64,000 nt of DNA from assembly GCF_004769575.1 (NCBI RefSeq), contig NZ_RQGA01000003.1:1116001-1180000 (forward strand), written 5' to 3'. This DNA is from Leptospira perdikensis (lineage in GTDB: Bacteria; Spirochaetota; Leptospiria; Leptospirales; Leptospiraceae). The notes below the pieces were generated by a model. That model did no database searches. It had not been told where the DNA came from and saw only the letters and a program-made list of their open reading frames with translations. The position numbers were made by a program, and so were the translations under genes. The first letter of the stretch is position 1. Every line of letters begins with the position of its first letter. Below are positions 56,192-64,000 of this stretch, piece after piece.

Positions 56192-56830
56192 ATGAAGTGG
56201 ACTACCAGTGTTATTATCTTATGTTTTACGCTCGGACTTGTGGCTAAAACTACAATGTCTTACAGGGAACGTAAAAAACAATTAGATGGAAAAATAACAC
56301 TGGTTCTTGACATCAAAGAACAGTTGAAGTTAGAACCAGAGATCGGTAAAACTTCGATTGAGGCGATGCGCACACAAGTAGAAGAAACATATCGCGGTGG
56401 CAACCGAGTGGAAATTGAAAAAACTCTTTCCATAGCCGAGGGAGATATCCACGCCACACAAAGGAAACTCTGTTTTCCCATGGAAGAATCTGCAACCACA
56501 CTCTACCAAAAAGCCATGGGACAATGGATTCTCCTTGAAGGGGAAGATAAAACTGGTGCCAAACAATTGGAATGGGACACAAAAGAAAAGATCCAACGTT
56601 ATCTTGTGATGGCAAAAACCGAAAAAGATCATGCGAAAGAATACTTTTTGTCTGGAAATTACCAACTATCACTCCATACATACAAACGTTCGCTAGTTTA
56701 CAGTCTTATGTCTTTACGATCGCAAAAAGCTGATATTCCTGAAGATTATCAAACTGCAGATTCTGTTTGGGTCCAACCGATTTGGATGGGCGTTCACAAA
56801 CAAAAGCAAAACACAATCCAAGAAAACTAA
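56192..56830 (+). CDS. Second exported helical protein, partner candidate
   Basis: 212 aa from this ATG, which gives a signal-anchor 'KWTTSVIILCFTLGLVAKTTM'. The rest is helical and charged ('RERKKQLDGKITLVLDIKEQ', 'TEKDHAKEYFLSGNYQLSLHTYKRSLVYS'), the latter part TPR-like. No family is recognised. A longer frame starts within the upstream gene. The 1-bp spacing to the previous gene implies coupled translation. Confidence 0.65.
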   Translation: MKWTTSVIILCFTLGLVAKTTMSYRERKKQLDGKITLVLDIKEQLKLEPEIGKTSIEAMRTQVEETYRGGNRVEIEKTLSIAEGDIHATQRKLCFPMEESATTLYQKAMGQWILLEGEDKTGAKQLEWDTKEKIQRYLVMAKTEKDHAKEYFLSGNYQLSLHTYKRSLVYSLMSLRSQKADIPEDYQTADSVWVQPIWMGVHKQKQNTIQEN

Positions 56831-56875
56831 AATTTCGATTTTCACTGATATCAAATTCCAAAGAATGACTGCTTA

Positions 56876-58039
56876 GTGAAGTTTGAATCACTCTATCGTC
56901 ATTTTCTGCTGACAAGAGCCACCCACCTTCCCGTCATTTCGGAAGAGGGTGAGTTGTTAGGTCTACTTTCCAAAGATCGTGTACACCGTGAGTTGTCAGA
57001 TTTGGGAAGGGAAAGGGAAGATCTTGATCAAATTCCTTTGGACATTCTCGAAACGGAACTTCACGAAAACTTACTTTTGTATTTTAAAGAATCCACACAA
57101 ATCCCTGTCATTGGTTTGGATGGAGAAAAAAAAGACAATTGGGACAAACCTAGATTCCTTGCCGCCTTTACTAAATTAGATTCTACACAGATACGTGATC
57201 CAAAATTAGAAGAAATCGAATCCAAACTCGAAAAGAAAAAAGAAAACGCTGACTCTGTCCAATGGTTTATGGAACTCATTCTTTCTCATTTCCCAGACGG
57301 ACTTCTTGCTACGGATGTAACTGGCTCCACTGTTTTTTATAACGAAACCTTTGAAAATCATATCCTCACCAAATCCTTGTTTCGTGATTCACTTCAGTTT
57401 GCGGAAAAATACCTTCACAATCTAAATCGAGAAGTGCTCGCAACCTATCTCAAAGATCATGATATGAGTTTAGGAAAGGATGCTGATACAAGTGTCCTTT
57501 ATACCAATATCACCGAACTGAAAGTCACTCTGCGCATTGTTACTTTAAAAAAAGAGAAAAAGGTATTTGGGTTTTTATATCATTTTTCACCTTCATCGTT
57601 TGCACATCCTTCAGGGGATGGAGATTTGGAATTCCCAAATTTAGGAGATGCTTTCCGTTCCAAACTTCCTCTGGAATCAGTTTTGGAAGAAATGGAAGCA
57701 CATTACATCCATAAGTCGCTCGGAAGAAATTCAAACAATATCTCACATACTGCCTCAGAACTTGGGGTTCCGAGAACTACCTTACAAAATAGAATTCGTT
57801 TTTTGAAACTCGCAGAACGATTTCGAAATGAATCCAAAGGGAAAGTGGTGATCCCAAGAAAACGCTCGGAAAAACCGGATCCAAAACCCCAAAAGGCAAT
57901 AGAAAAGGCTAAACCGCTTCCTTCTAAAAAGAATAAGGCTGTGAAGAAACCGGGAAAATCTTTGAAATCGCAAGGCCCGGCGAAGAAACAGAGTAAAAAT
58001 CAAAGGCCAGCTGGAAAAAAGACAAAAAAAAGACGTTGA
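56876..58039 (+). CDS. CBS-PAS-Fis regulator lacking an AAA+ domain, with Lys-rich tail
   Basis: 387 aa from a GTG start. Residues 11-100 hold two CBS-like halves ('RATHLPVISEEGELLGLLSK' and 'FKESTQIPVIGLDGEKKDNW'). A PAS-like segment starts near 134 ('LILSHFPDGLLATDVTGSTV'). A Fis-type helix-turn-helix (about 265-315) reads 'MEAHYIHKSLGRNSNNISHT' then 'ASELGVPRTTLQNRIRFLKL', as at the end of sigma-54 activators. No AAA+ ATPase lies between PAS and Fis. The last 70 residues are Lys/Pro-rich like histone H1. It probably binds DNA and senses a nucleotide or redox signal; it cannot itself open sigma-54 promoters. Confidence 0.8.
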   Translation: MKFESLYRHFLLTRATHLPVISEEGELLGLLSKDRVHRELSDLGREREDLDQIPLDILETELHENLLLYFKESTQIPVIGLDGEKKDNWDKPRFLAAFTKLDSTQIRDPKLEEIESKLEKKKENADSVQWFMELILSHFPDGLLATDVTGSTVFYNETFENHILTKSLFRDSLQFAEKYLHNLNREVLATYLKDHDMSLGKDADTSVLYTNITELKVTLRIVTLKKEKKVFGFLYHFSPSSFAHPSGDGDLEFPNLGDAFRSKLPLESVLEEMEAHYIHKSLGRNSNNISHTASELGVPRTTLQNRIRFLKLAERFRNESKGKVVIPRKRSEKPDPKPQKAIEKAKPLPSKKNKAVKKPGKSLKSQGPAKKQSKNQRPAGKKTKKRR

Positions 58040-58179
58040 CGAAAATCAGGGAAAAACGATTTTTTCATTACCGTTTGAGAAAACACCTCCGCACTTCGCT
58101 GTTTCCCTTGCATACTTAACTTGCACAAATGGTTTCCCTAATTTAATCAAATACTCTAACAATCAATGTAGAACAATCT
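58040..58179. other. Leader region of rho
   Basis: The 140-bp gap begins with GAAAAACGATTTTTTC, a short hairpin ending in T-residues that may end the upstream transcript. A TTGCAC hexamer near 58121 followed by TAATTTAATC could be a promoter for rho. The leader before the ATG may host rho autoregulation, but I see no clear structure. Confidence 0.35.
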
Positions 58180-59583
58180 ATGGCATCACGCAAACAAGAA
58201 GAAATCCAAGTTAACCCTCCCGAAGAACCAACCGAATATACCAATGGCATTATGGACCAAGAAGATGGTTCCGAACCACCAAAACAATTTAAGAAGAAAA
58301 AGAGCCGATATGAAGGCCCTGTTCCTCCTCCTCTCGATCTAGTAGAACTAAAGAAAAAAAACATCAACGAACTTGCTGACCTTGCCAAGGGTTTAGGGGT
58401 GGAAAACACCCATGGACTGAAGAAACAAAATTTGATGTTTGCTCTTCTCCAGGCACAAACCGAAAAAGACGGCCAAGTACATGCTGCTGGAGTTATGGAA
58501 AGGTTACCAGATGGTTACGGTTTTCTCCGATCACCTGACTACAATTATGTGCCAGGTCCAGATGATATTTATGTATCACCCTCTCAAATTAAACTATTTG
58601 GACTTCGGACTGGAGATACAGTCACTGGTTTGATTCGACCACCAAAAGAAGCAGAACGATTTTTTGCTATGCTCCGAGTGGAATCCATTAACGGTTTTCC
58701 GGTAGAAGTGGCTCAAAAAAGAAATTTATTTGATAACCTAACACCTCTTTATCCAGACGAAAGAATCAATATGGAGTTTGACCCAAGCCATTTGGACACT
58801 CGTGTGATTGATCTTATGTGTCCGATTGGAAAAGGGCAAAGAGCTCTCATTGTGGCACCACCTAGAACGGGTAAGACGGTTCTCATGCAATCGATTGCCA
58901 ATGCGATCACGAGAAACCACCCAGAAATTTTTCTTATTGTATTACTCATTGATGAACGTCCGGAAGAAGTAACCGACATGGCTCGTCATGTGAAAGGTGA
59001 GGTTGTGAGTTCCACTTTTGATGAACCAGCACAACGCCATGTCCAAGTAGCAGAGATGGTCATCGAAAAAGCAAAACGACTTGTGGAACATGGAAAGGAT
59101 GTGGTCATCCTACTTGACTCCATCACAAGGCTTGCTCGTGCTTACAACCAAGTAGTGCCAACATCTGGGAAAATCCTTTCCGGTGGTGTGGATTCCAATG
59201 CCCTCCATAAACCAAAACGTTTTTTTGGAGCTGCAAGGAATATCGAAGAGGGTGGGTCACTCACCATCATCGCCACAGCCCTCATTGACACTGGTTCCCG
59301 AATGGACGAGGTAATTTTTGAGGAATTTAAGGGAACGGGAAATATGGAAATCCATTTGGACAGAAAACTCGCGGACAAACGAATTTTCCCCGCCATAGAC
59401 ATTAACCGCTCCGGAACGAGAAAAGAGGAACTCCTACTTCCACAAGATACCCTCACTCGTGTCTTTATCCTCCGAAAAGTACTTTCTCCTATGAGTATCA
59501 CCGAAAGTATGGAACTATTGATTGAAAAAATGCGTGGCGCGAAGACCAACGACCAATTCCTCGCCAGCATGAATACGAACTAG
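58180..59583 (+). CDS. rho: Transcription termination factor Rho
   Basis: 467 aa. The N-terminal RNA-binding cold-shock-like fold includes '[20 protein letters not shown]'. Walker A is '[15 protein letters not shown]', Walker B is '[17 protein letters not shown]', and the Q-loop/R-loop region '[21 protein letters not shown]' (in parts) threads RNA. The hexamer terminates transcription of untranslated RNA. An extra acidic/basic N-terminal segment of about 45 residues precedes the core. It is followed by rpmE. Confidence 0.97.
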   Translation: MASRKQEEIQVNPPEEPTEYTNGIMDQEDGSEPPKQFKKKKSRYEGPVPPPLDLVELKKKNINELADLAKGLGVENTHGLKKQNLMFALLQAQTEKDGQVHAAGVMERLPDGYGFLRSPDYNYVPGPDDIYVSPSQIKLFGLRTGDTVTGLIRPPKEAERFFAMLRVESINGFPVEVAQKRNLFDNLTPLYPDERINMEFDPSHLDTRVIDLMCPIGKGQRALIVAPPRTGKTVLMQSIANAITRNHPEIFLIVLLIDERPEEVTDMARHVKGEVVSSTFDEPAQRHVQVAEMVIEKAKRLVEHGKDVVILLDSITRLARAYNQVVPTSGKILSGGVDSNALHKPKRFFGAARNIEEGGSLTIIATALIDTGSRMDEVIFEEFKGTGNMEIHLDRKLADKRIFPAIDINRSGTRKEELLLPQDTLTRVFILRKVLSPMSITESMELLIEKMRGAKTNDQFLASMNTN

Positions 59584-59593
59584 AAGGGCCACC

Positions 59594-59794
59594 ATGAAAA
59601 CTGACATACATCCAAAATACGTTGCTTCAAAAATCAAATGTGCTTGCGGTACTGTGATCGAAACAAGATCCACTGCCGGGGATATCAGTGTGGAAATTTG
59701 TTCCAACTGCCACCCTTTCTTTACCGGAAAATCCAAATTAGTGGATACAACTGGTCGAGTAGACAAGTTCAAGAAAAAATACAAAATGAAGTAA
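59594..59794 (+). CDS. rpmE: 50S ribosomal protein L31, zinc-binding type
   Basis: 66 aa with 'CACG' and 'CSNC' cysteine pairs that bind zinc (C+ form), and '[20 protein letters not shown]', the family signature. It bridges the large and small subunits. It lies 10 bp after rho, a common order. Confidence 0.97.
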   Translation: MKTDIHPKYVASKIKCACGTVIETRSTAGDISVEICSNCHPFFTGKSKLVDTTGRVDKFKKKYKMK

Positions 59795-59841
59795 GAGGCA
59801 GGCGCCTCACATCCGTCTAATCTATAACGGGGGAACAACTC

Positions 59842-60636
59842 ATGGCAGTAATGGACTTTGCTCGCTACAAAGAAATCAACGACCAAAGGATGAATTACCG
59901 TGAGATGGAAGACGCAACAGTCGTCTCCTATTACCGCAACACGGGTTGCGGGGACGGATATCGAATTTATTTAAAGTTAAACGATGAGTCTGTTGTGGAA
60001 GATGCAAGTTATACCACAACCGGCTGTGGGTTCGGAATTGTGGCCTTGGCCATGGCAACCGAATACGCAAAGGGTAAGTCCCTTTTGGAACTCAAAAACT
60101 TAACCCCCGAAACCTTAGAGACTCTGTTTGAGTTTCCTGAAAGAAGAAAAAACTACCCGGAATCTGCTGTAGCTGCTTTGAAAAAAGCTGTGGAAGATTA
60201 TGAATCAGGGCAGGGTGTTCCGAAAGAAAACCGAATTACAAAATCCCAGACTATGGAACTTCTCCACAATCAAGGTCACCTTCGAGAAGCTAAGTTATCT
60301 AGCGTTATGTTAGAGAAAGAGAAGTTAGATGGTGTGGACTTTAGTGGAGCGGATCTCCACAATGCCTTCCTTCAAAATTCTAGTTTTGTGGGAGCTAACT
60401 TTCAAGGTGCAAACTTGAAGGCTTCTTTTTTTAATGGAGCGGATCTAAGAAATGCCAATTTTCGCGGAGCTGACTTACGGTTCGCCAAACTTGCTTCTGC
60501 TAAAATTGAAGGTGCTGATTTTACTGACGCTATTTATGATATTGGAACGCGAGTGGACCACAGCCAAATGTACATCTTTGATGTCATGAAAAAGGCGGGT
60601 AAGGACCTCTACTTGAAAAAAGAGGATGGGGAATGA
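59842..60636 (+). CDS. NifU/IscU-like domain fused to pentapeptide repeats
   Basis: 264 aa. Residues 20-122 resemble the iron-sulfur scaffold IscU/NifU-N: Cys36 and Asp38 in 'NTGCGDGYRIYL', Cys62 in 'TTTGCGFGIVALA', and 'FPERRKNYPESAVAALKKAVEDY' (in parts) where the usual His-Cys is Asn-Tyr. So one cluster ligand is missing. Residues 160-232 are a run of pentapeptide repeats of the A(D/N)LxxA type ('FSGADLHNAFLQNSSFVGAN', 'FQGANLKASFFNGADLRNAN'), which build a right-handed beta helix. The fusion is unusual. A function in cluster assembly or DNA-mimicry cannot be decided here. It follows rpmE by 47 bp. Confidence 0.8.
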   Translation: MAVMDFARYKEINDQRMNYREMEDATVVSYYRNTGCGDGYRIYLKLNDESVVEDASYTTTGCGFGIVALAMATEYAKGKSLLELKNLTPETLETLFEFPERRKNYPESAVAALKKAVEDYESGQGVPKENRITKSQTMELLHNQGHLREAKLSSVMLEKEKLDGVDFSGADLHNAFLQNSSFVGANFQGANLKASFFNGADLRNANFRGADLRFAKLASAKIEGADFTDAIYDIGTRVDHSQMYIFDVMKKAGKDLYLKKEDGE

Positions 60637-60821
60637 AGCCAGGCGATAAAGCAAAGCTCATCAAACCAACATTCTTAAACAAAGGGATTTTTATTTTTAC
60701 TGGGTCTACGGTAGAAATTAAAGAAATCCAATCGGATAAGGCCATTGTTGTTTATAATGATAAAGAAGGATATCCACACGATTTAGAGATGAATCTAACG
60801 GATTTGACCCCGCTTTCCTAA
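60633..60821 (+). CDS. Small beta-rich protein coupled to the fusion gene
   Basis: 62 aa overlapping the upstream stop by ATGA. It starts 'KPGDKAKLIKPTFLNKGIFI' and has an SH3-like strand pattern with a 'GYPHDLEMNLTDL' end. No named family. Its coupling to the NifU-like/pentapeptide gene suggests a joint role. Confidence 0.6.
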   Translation: MKPGDKAKLIKPTFLNKGIFIFTGSTVEIKEIQSDKAIVVYNDKEGYPHDLEMNLTDLTPLS

Positions 60822-60832
60822 ACCCGATTTTC

Positions 60833-60875
60833 TTGACACAAATCCAGAGAATCGTAACGTATTGTTAATCCAACT
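60833..60875 (+). promoter_or_regulatory. Possible promoter for the STAS gene
   Basis: A perfect TTGACA -35 hexamer lies at 60833-60838 and a weak TAACGT-type -10 follows at about 16 bp. It precedes the STAS-domain gene by about 35 bp. The -10 is poor, so the call is tentative. Confidence 0.4.
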
Positions 60876-61235
60876 ATGTTGATTCTAAGCCACCGTCTGG
60901 AAAATCACCTGCTTCTATCGATCCAAAGGGATGTCCTGATGGAAAACTCAAGAGAGTTTTACCAAGAGTTTGAGAAGGCAATAGAAAGTCAGAATTTTGG
61001 AAAATTGACTATGGATTTCCATTCTGTAAAGTTTTTGGACTCGAGTGGGATTGGAGCTGTCATTAAGGCTTCATCGGCCTTGCACAATCGTGGTGTTGAA
61101 ATCTTCGTCACCAACCTAAATAAAAACCTAAATTCCGTGTTCCGTCTTTCTGGACTCAACCATATTCTATCCATTTTAACATTGGATGAATACCTTTCTA
61201 AATTTCCAGAGTTTCAAAAAACTCTCGAGGTATAA
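60876..61235 (+). CDS. STAS-domain anti-sigma factor antagonist
   Basis: 119 aa with the STAS hallmark 'FLDSSGIGAVIKASS' containing the phosphorylatable Ser, preceded by 'LTMDFHSVK'. Such proteins bind a kinase/anti-sigma factor (RsbW or SpoIIAB type) and control a sigma factor or a phosphatase relay. It is cytoplasmic. No sigma factor or kinase is adjacent, so its partner is elsewhere. Confidence 0.9.
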   Translation: MLILSHRLENHLLLSIQRDVLMENSREFYQEFEKAIESQNFGKLTMDFHSVKFLDSSGIGAVIKASSALHNRGVEIFVTNLNKNLNSVFRLSGLNHILSILTLDEYLSKFPEFQKTLEV

Positions 61236-61240
61236 GCGTA

Positions 61241-62005
61241 ATGAAACTCTATCGAATTTTTTCTCTTTTGATTCTCTCCATCACTTTGAATTCCTGTGCT
61301 ACCGGTGTAAAGAGTCGCTCTTTACTTTTTCGTAGCAATGAGTTTGCGATTTATACAGTAAACCGAGACAAAATCAATCTAAAGTCAGAAACTTCTGTTT
61401 CCAAAACTTTCGCACATCCTGTGGAACTAACAGAAGATAAAGTTTTGGATTTACTAGGGAACATTCGATTTCGAGAAGAAAGTTCTTACGGGGATGTAAA
61501 CAGATATGTCTTTGAAGAAAAAGAAATCAAAGAATTTGCATTGGATTTGGTTGACGGCCTACAAAAATTAAAGCCAGACCAATTACTCCTTGTTATCTCA
61601 AAATACAATCCAGTTCGTTCCGTTGTTTCTCATTATGCGAGAACTGGGTTTTATATTTGGTCTTCCGAAACCTCCATTGAAATTTTATTTGGGGAACTCC
61701 AAAAAGAAGTTACCTATGATGAACAAGGGAATTATTACGATTGGTCCAATATCCCTGACATCCCTTTTGAACATTTCCCTCAGTCCACATACATTTTACA
61801 AGGCCAAGGATTTTCTTTTAAGAAAGTTTCCGGATTTCGCAATAAACACTGGTTGGTTTTTGATAAAACTGATTTGGCAAAGCTGAAGTTTGAGAAACGA
61901 AAGAAAACCACGATTCCTGAGGTAACAAACTCTGTTGACGCAGATCTGAAACCTGAAAAAAAAATCTCTAGAGATGAAGAAGAGGGGATTGTAAACGAAG
62001 AATAA
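61241..62005 (+). CDS. Putative lipoprotein of unknown function
   Basis: 254 aa beginning 'KLYRIFSLLILSITLNSC', a lipoprotein signal with lipobox LNSC. The mature part has no recognised domain; it is mixed alpha-beta with a charged, Lys/Glu-rich C-terminal tail. It follows the STAS gene by 5 bp, so they may share a transcript, and it ends near the convergent FapA gene. Confidence 0.75.
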   Translation: MKLYRIFSLLILSITLNSCATGVKSRSLLFRSNEFAIYTVNRDKINLKSETSVSKTFAHPVELTEDKVLDLLGNIRFREESSYGDVNRYVFEEKEIKEFALDLVDGLQKLKPDQLLLVISKYNPVRSVVSHYARTGFYIWSSETSIEILFGELQKEVTYDEQGNYYDWSNIPDIPFEHFPQSTYILQGQGFSFKKVSGFRNKHWLVFDKTDLAKLKFEKRKKTTIPEVTNSVDADLKPEKKISRDEEEGIVNEE

Positions 62006-62014
62006 ATTCTTTGT

Positions 62015-63685
62015 TTAGTCTTCTTTTCTGATAACTGTTCTTTCTGTTTGGATACTTCCGTCAGTTCCTAAGTAGAAATGTGTTTTCCCTACGAGAGAAT
62101 TGATTCCCAATCGATAGTTTTTTCCTGCCCCAAAACTTAAGTCCACTCCAGGAAATACTTCTCTTTCCACATCCACAAAAGCATCTGGATTTGGTTCATA
62201 AGAACCAAGGGCTGTTTCAAATTGTTTGGCTTCTGTTTCCAAAACTTTGGTAAACTTTTCGTTCGCATCTTTAAGTTTGGTGATGGTTTCTTTTTCTTCC
62301 AAAGTCAGTTCTTTTTTTTGGCTTTTTTCTACAAGTTTTGTGAGGGTTAGTTGGACTTTGTGAAGAGTGATTTCTTTATCTGCGATTTCTTTTTTCATTC
62401 GGTTGAGTTCATCGAGTAACTCTGGCGGAGTTCCAATGGCAACTTTGGTTTTGGTTTCCACAACGGCTCCGAGTTTTGCGCAAGTGAGTGAGTTACCGGC
62501 AATGACAGTTCCGCCAATGACTTCTCCTCTCCCTCCCACTACACGAATGAAATCTTTGGCCGAAATTTCAGAATGCATGACTGCCTCTTCCACAAAGATA
62601 CTTCCTTGGGCGGTGAGTTTTCCTTGTTCTACAAATTTGGCGTAAATATTACCTTCTGATTCAATATACCCTTCACCGCGTCCCATAAATCCGCCTGATA
62701 AAACAATGTCACCTTTGGCTTTGAGAAATGCTTTTCCCACCGAATTACGAATGATGATACTTCCGCTTGTGGTTAAGGAAAATCCATCTCCGATTTTTTC
62801 TTCCACGATGATTGTTCCTGGAAAATCAATATTACCGGTGGAATAGTCTACTGCCTCCAGTTGAATCACTTCATCTACTTTGATTTCCATGGCCGCAGAA
62901 AGAACGGGCCGCCCTGCAATTTTAGCGTACAGTTTGTCCTCTTTCAGTTCTACGTTAGGTCCCAAATTCCACTCGACAGATTTTTCCTCTTGGTAAGGAA
63001 GAATAGATCCATTCACAGTTTTTCCAAACTCACCTTTTTTTGGTGGGATTCGTTCTGCGATTAAGTCACCGGGTTTAACCGATTGGATCACTCCTATATT
63101 TTTATAATCAATTCGTCCATGTTCGTCTTCTTCTAACTGAGGTTTGTTGTCAGAACGAAAATGGATTTTGATTTCTCCATCTTTTCCAGGAATCGGAGGG
63201 AATCCTTTGGCAATTGTATATGGTAGAAAAAAATCGGGGTTTTTGATTTGTTTTTGAATGACAACATCGATGATACCAACGGAAATTCCAACCGACGCAA
63301 TTTGTTCACGTAACTGGTATTCTGTGAGGAGGGCTCCACCATGTTTTGGTGGGTGGAGAACCATTTTAGCCTCCATGTGATCTTCAGAGATAATAATGTC
63401 TGCATAAGAGTTTACAGGATCCCCTTTGGACCAAGTTCCAATTTCTACAGGTCTGTTTTCTGCAAGAGCTACTGCTTTTTTGATTTGTTCCTGGTTGTAA
63501 CCTTCTACACCAAAGAGTTGGACTCTTGCGAGTACGTCTTTATAATCGACTTTTTTTCCTTTGGCTCCAGGTTTGGTGATCTTTAATACAGCTTTACCAG
63601 CGGAATTTTCGATTTGGAAATATCCATTTTCTGAAGCTTCTAAATCTTGAAGGATTCTATCGGTATATGAGTCTGGGCCTGGCAT
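62015..63685 (-). CDS. FapA-family (DUF342) protein
   Basis: 556 aa. The middle (about 240-400) has glycine-rich short strands in parallel-beta-helix style, e.g. 'AKGDIVLSGGFMGRGEGYIE' and 'SEGNIYAKFVEQGKLTAQGS', typical of FapA/DUF342. A coiled coil follows ('LLDELNRMKKEIADKEITLH'), and a short beta end. The N-terminal part is alpha-beta. The family may polymerise or link to cell-envelope or division; the role is not settled. Its ATG is adjacent to the upstream gene's stop (TAAATG). Confidence 0.85.
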   Translation of the reverse strand: MPGPDSYTDRILQDLEASENGYFQIENSAGKAVLKITKPGAKGKKVDYKDVLARVQLFGVEGYNQEQIKKAVALAENRPVEIGTWSKGDPVNSYADIIISEDHMEAKMVLHPPKHGGALLTEYQLREQIASVGISVGIIDVVIQKQIKNPDFFLPYTIAKGFPPIPGKDGEIKIHFRSDNKPQLEEDEHGRIDYKNIGVIQSVKPGDLIAERIPPKKGEFGKTVNGSILPYQEEKSVEWNLGPNVELKEDKLYAKIAGRPVLSAAMEIKVDEVIQLEAVDYSTGNIDFPGTIIVEEKIGDGFSLTTSGSIIIRNSVGKAFLKAKGDIVLSGGFMGRGEGYIESEGNIYAKFVEQGKLTAQGSIFVEEAVMHSEISAKDFIRVVGGRGEVIGGTVIAGNSLTCAKLGAVVETKTKVAIGTPPELLDELNRMKKEIADKEITLHKVQLTLTKLVEKSQKKELTLEEKETITKLKDANEKFTKVLETEAKQFETALGSYEPNPDAFVDVEREVFPGVDLSFGAGKNYRLGINSLVGKTHFYLGTDGSIQTERTVIRKED

Positions 63686-64000
63686 TTAATTGTATTCTAA
63701 TAAATGAGAAACGACGTCTTCCTCTCCATCTGTTTTTAATTCTAACTTGGGAGTCATTCCGTCGATTGTATTAATTAGAGTCAGCACTTCCCCAAATTGA
63801 CAAGAAATTATTCGGGGCAGGTCAATATATGCCGAACGAAAGTGAAGATCGAGTGCACTAACCAAATGTAAATACTCGCTAAAATCTCCACGATCCGTAT
63901 AAAGAATAGGAGTTTTGGCATAATAACATTCCGCTAAAATTCCATAACCAGGTTTTGTACAAACAAAATCACAGGCTGCGACTAAATCTGGGTAATGTGA
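63686..64000 (-). CDS. Glycosyltransferase-like protein, C-terminal part only
   Basis: The last 104 residues are visible; the N-terminus is beyond the window. 'DFVCTKPGYGILAECYYAKT' and 'PILYTDRGDFSEYLHLV' resemble the GT28/MurG-type nucleotide-sugar domain end (GKPGYGTxxE, with Thr or Asn replaced). The frame ends in TAA immediately before the FapA ATG, so the two genes are probably in one unit. The sugar and acceptor cannot be told. Confidence 0.7.
   Translation of the reverse strand, partial: SHYPDLVAACDFVCTKPGYGILAECYYAKTPILYTDRGDFSEYLHLVSALDLHFRSAYIDLPRIISCQFGEVLTLINTIDGMTPKLELKTDGEEDVVSHLLEYN

Noticed and set aside
1..64000. CRISPR array, prophage, transposase or integrative element
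   Set aside because: No direct-repeat/spacer pattern, integrase, transposase, terminal repeats or phage structural genes were seen; the only tandem repeat has no spacers.

Overview
The window looks like a piece of a Leptospira chromosome, most likely a free-living (saprophytic, L. biflexa-like) species. The evidence is an AT-rich, very compact gene layout, many exported lipoproteins with relaxed spirochaetal lipoboxes, a tatA-tatC pair beside a SpoIIE-like protein, LL-diaminopimelate aminotransferase, and families seen mainly in leptospires. The species call is inference from gene content and protein style, not from a database match. I see no integrase, transposase, prophage, CRISPR array or rRNA; the window is mostly core chromosome with small species-specific genes in between.

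Layout. 1-3.6 kb: a truncated Calx-beta-like repeat lipoprotein, an OmpA-like lipoprotein and an outer-membrane barrel candidate. 3.7-8.7 kb: GDSL esterase, TenA, tRNA-Gly, then tig-clpP-clpX with a clear terminator. 8.7-13.6 kb: a metallo-beta-lactamase-type lipoprotein with a full set of subclass B1 ligands, then a SpoIIE-like membrane protein, TatC and TatA, and a PAS/PAS hybrid kinase with a degenerate ATPase domain. 13.6-20.7 kb: alpha/beta hydrolase, a copper-delivery pair (PCuAC-Sco1), M3 oligopeptidase, DCC thiol protein, ArnT-like glycosyltransferase and a PHP-domain protein. 20.7-24.6 kb: an exported FecR/DUF4384/small-lipoprotein/secreted-protein cluster and an intergenic region rich in palindromes. 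24.6-35.4 kb: START-like/adenylate cyclase, GH5 glycosidase, O-antigen ligase, GT4, PQ-loop-like protein, heptosyltransferase with DUF4254, and NRDE protein. 35.4-42.3 kb: glyA-lplA-rhomboid, MBL phosphodiesterase-like protein and penicillin-binding protein 1A, followed by a 68-bp tandem array. 42.3-47.3 kb: a sigma-54-promoted secreted protein, a lipoprotein, AlgI-like MBOAT, SppA, aldose epimerase and a small DNA-binding candidate. 47.3-64 kb: LOG protein, L28, endonuclease III, UbiA-UbiX, thioesterase, pyrB-DUF2203-dapL, two exported unknowns, a CBS-PAS-Fis regulator, rho-rpmE-NifU-like/pentapeptide fusion, STAS protein, FapA and a truncated glycosyltransferase.

Many neighbours overlap by ATGA or end tail-to-tail with overlaps, so transcription units are short and tightly packed. 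Functional groups that fit together are proteostasis (tig, clpP, clpX, tRNA), Tat export, cytochrome oxidase copper loading (PCuAC, Sco1), envelope glycan building (O-antigen ligase, GT4, GT9, ArnT-like), and one-carbon/lipoate metabolism (glyA, lplA).

The items most worth a second look are the B1-type metallo-beta-lactamase lipoprotein, the 68-bp array that begins exactly on the PBP1A stop codon, the consensus sigma-54 promoter just after it, the CBS-PAS-Fis protein lacking an AAA+ domain, and the NifU-like/pentapeptide fusion. Start codons were chosen by eye from ribosome-binding sites, signal peptides and family N-termini; several are TTG or GTG and are flagged.
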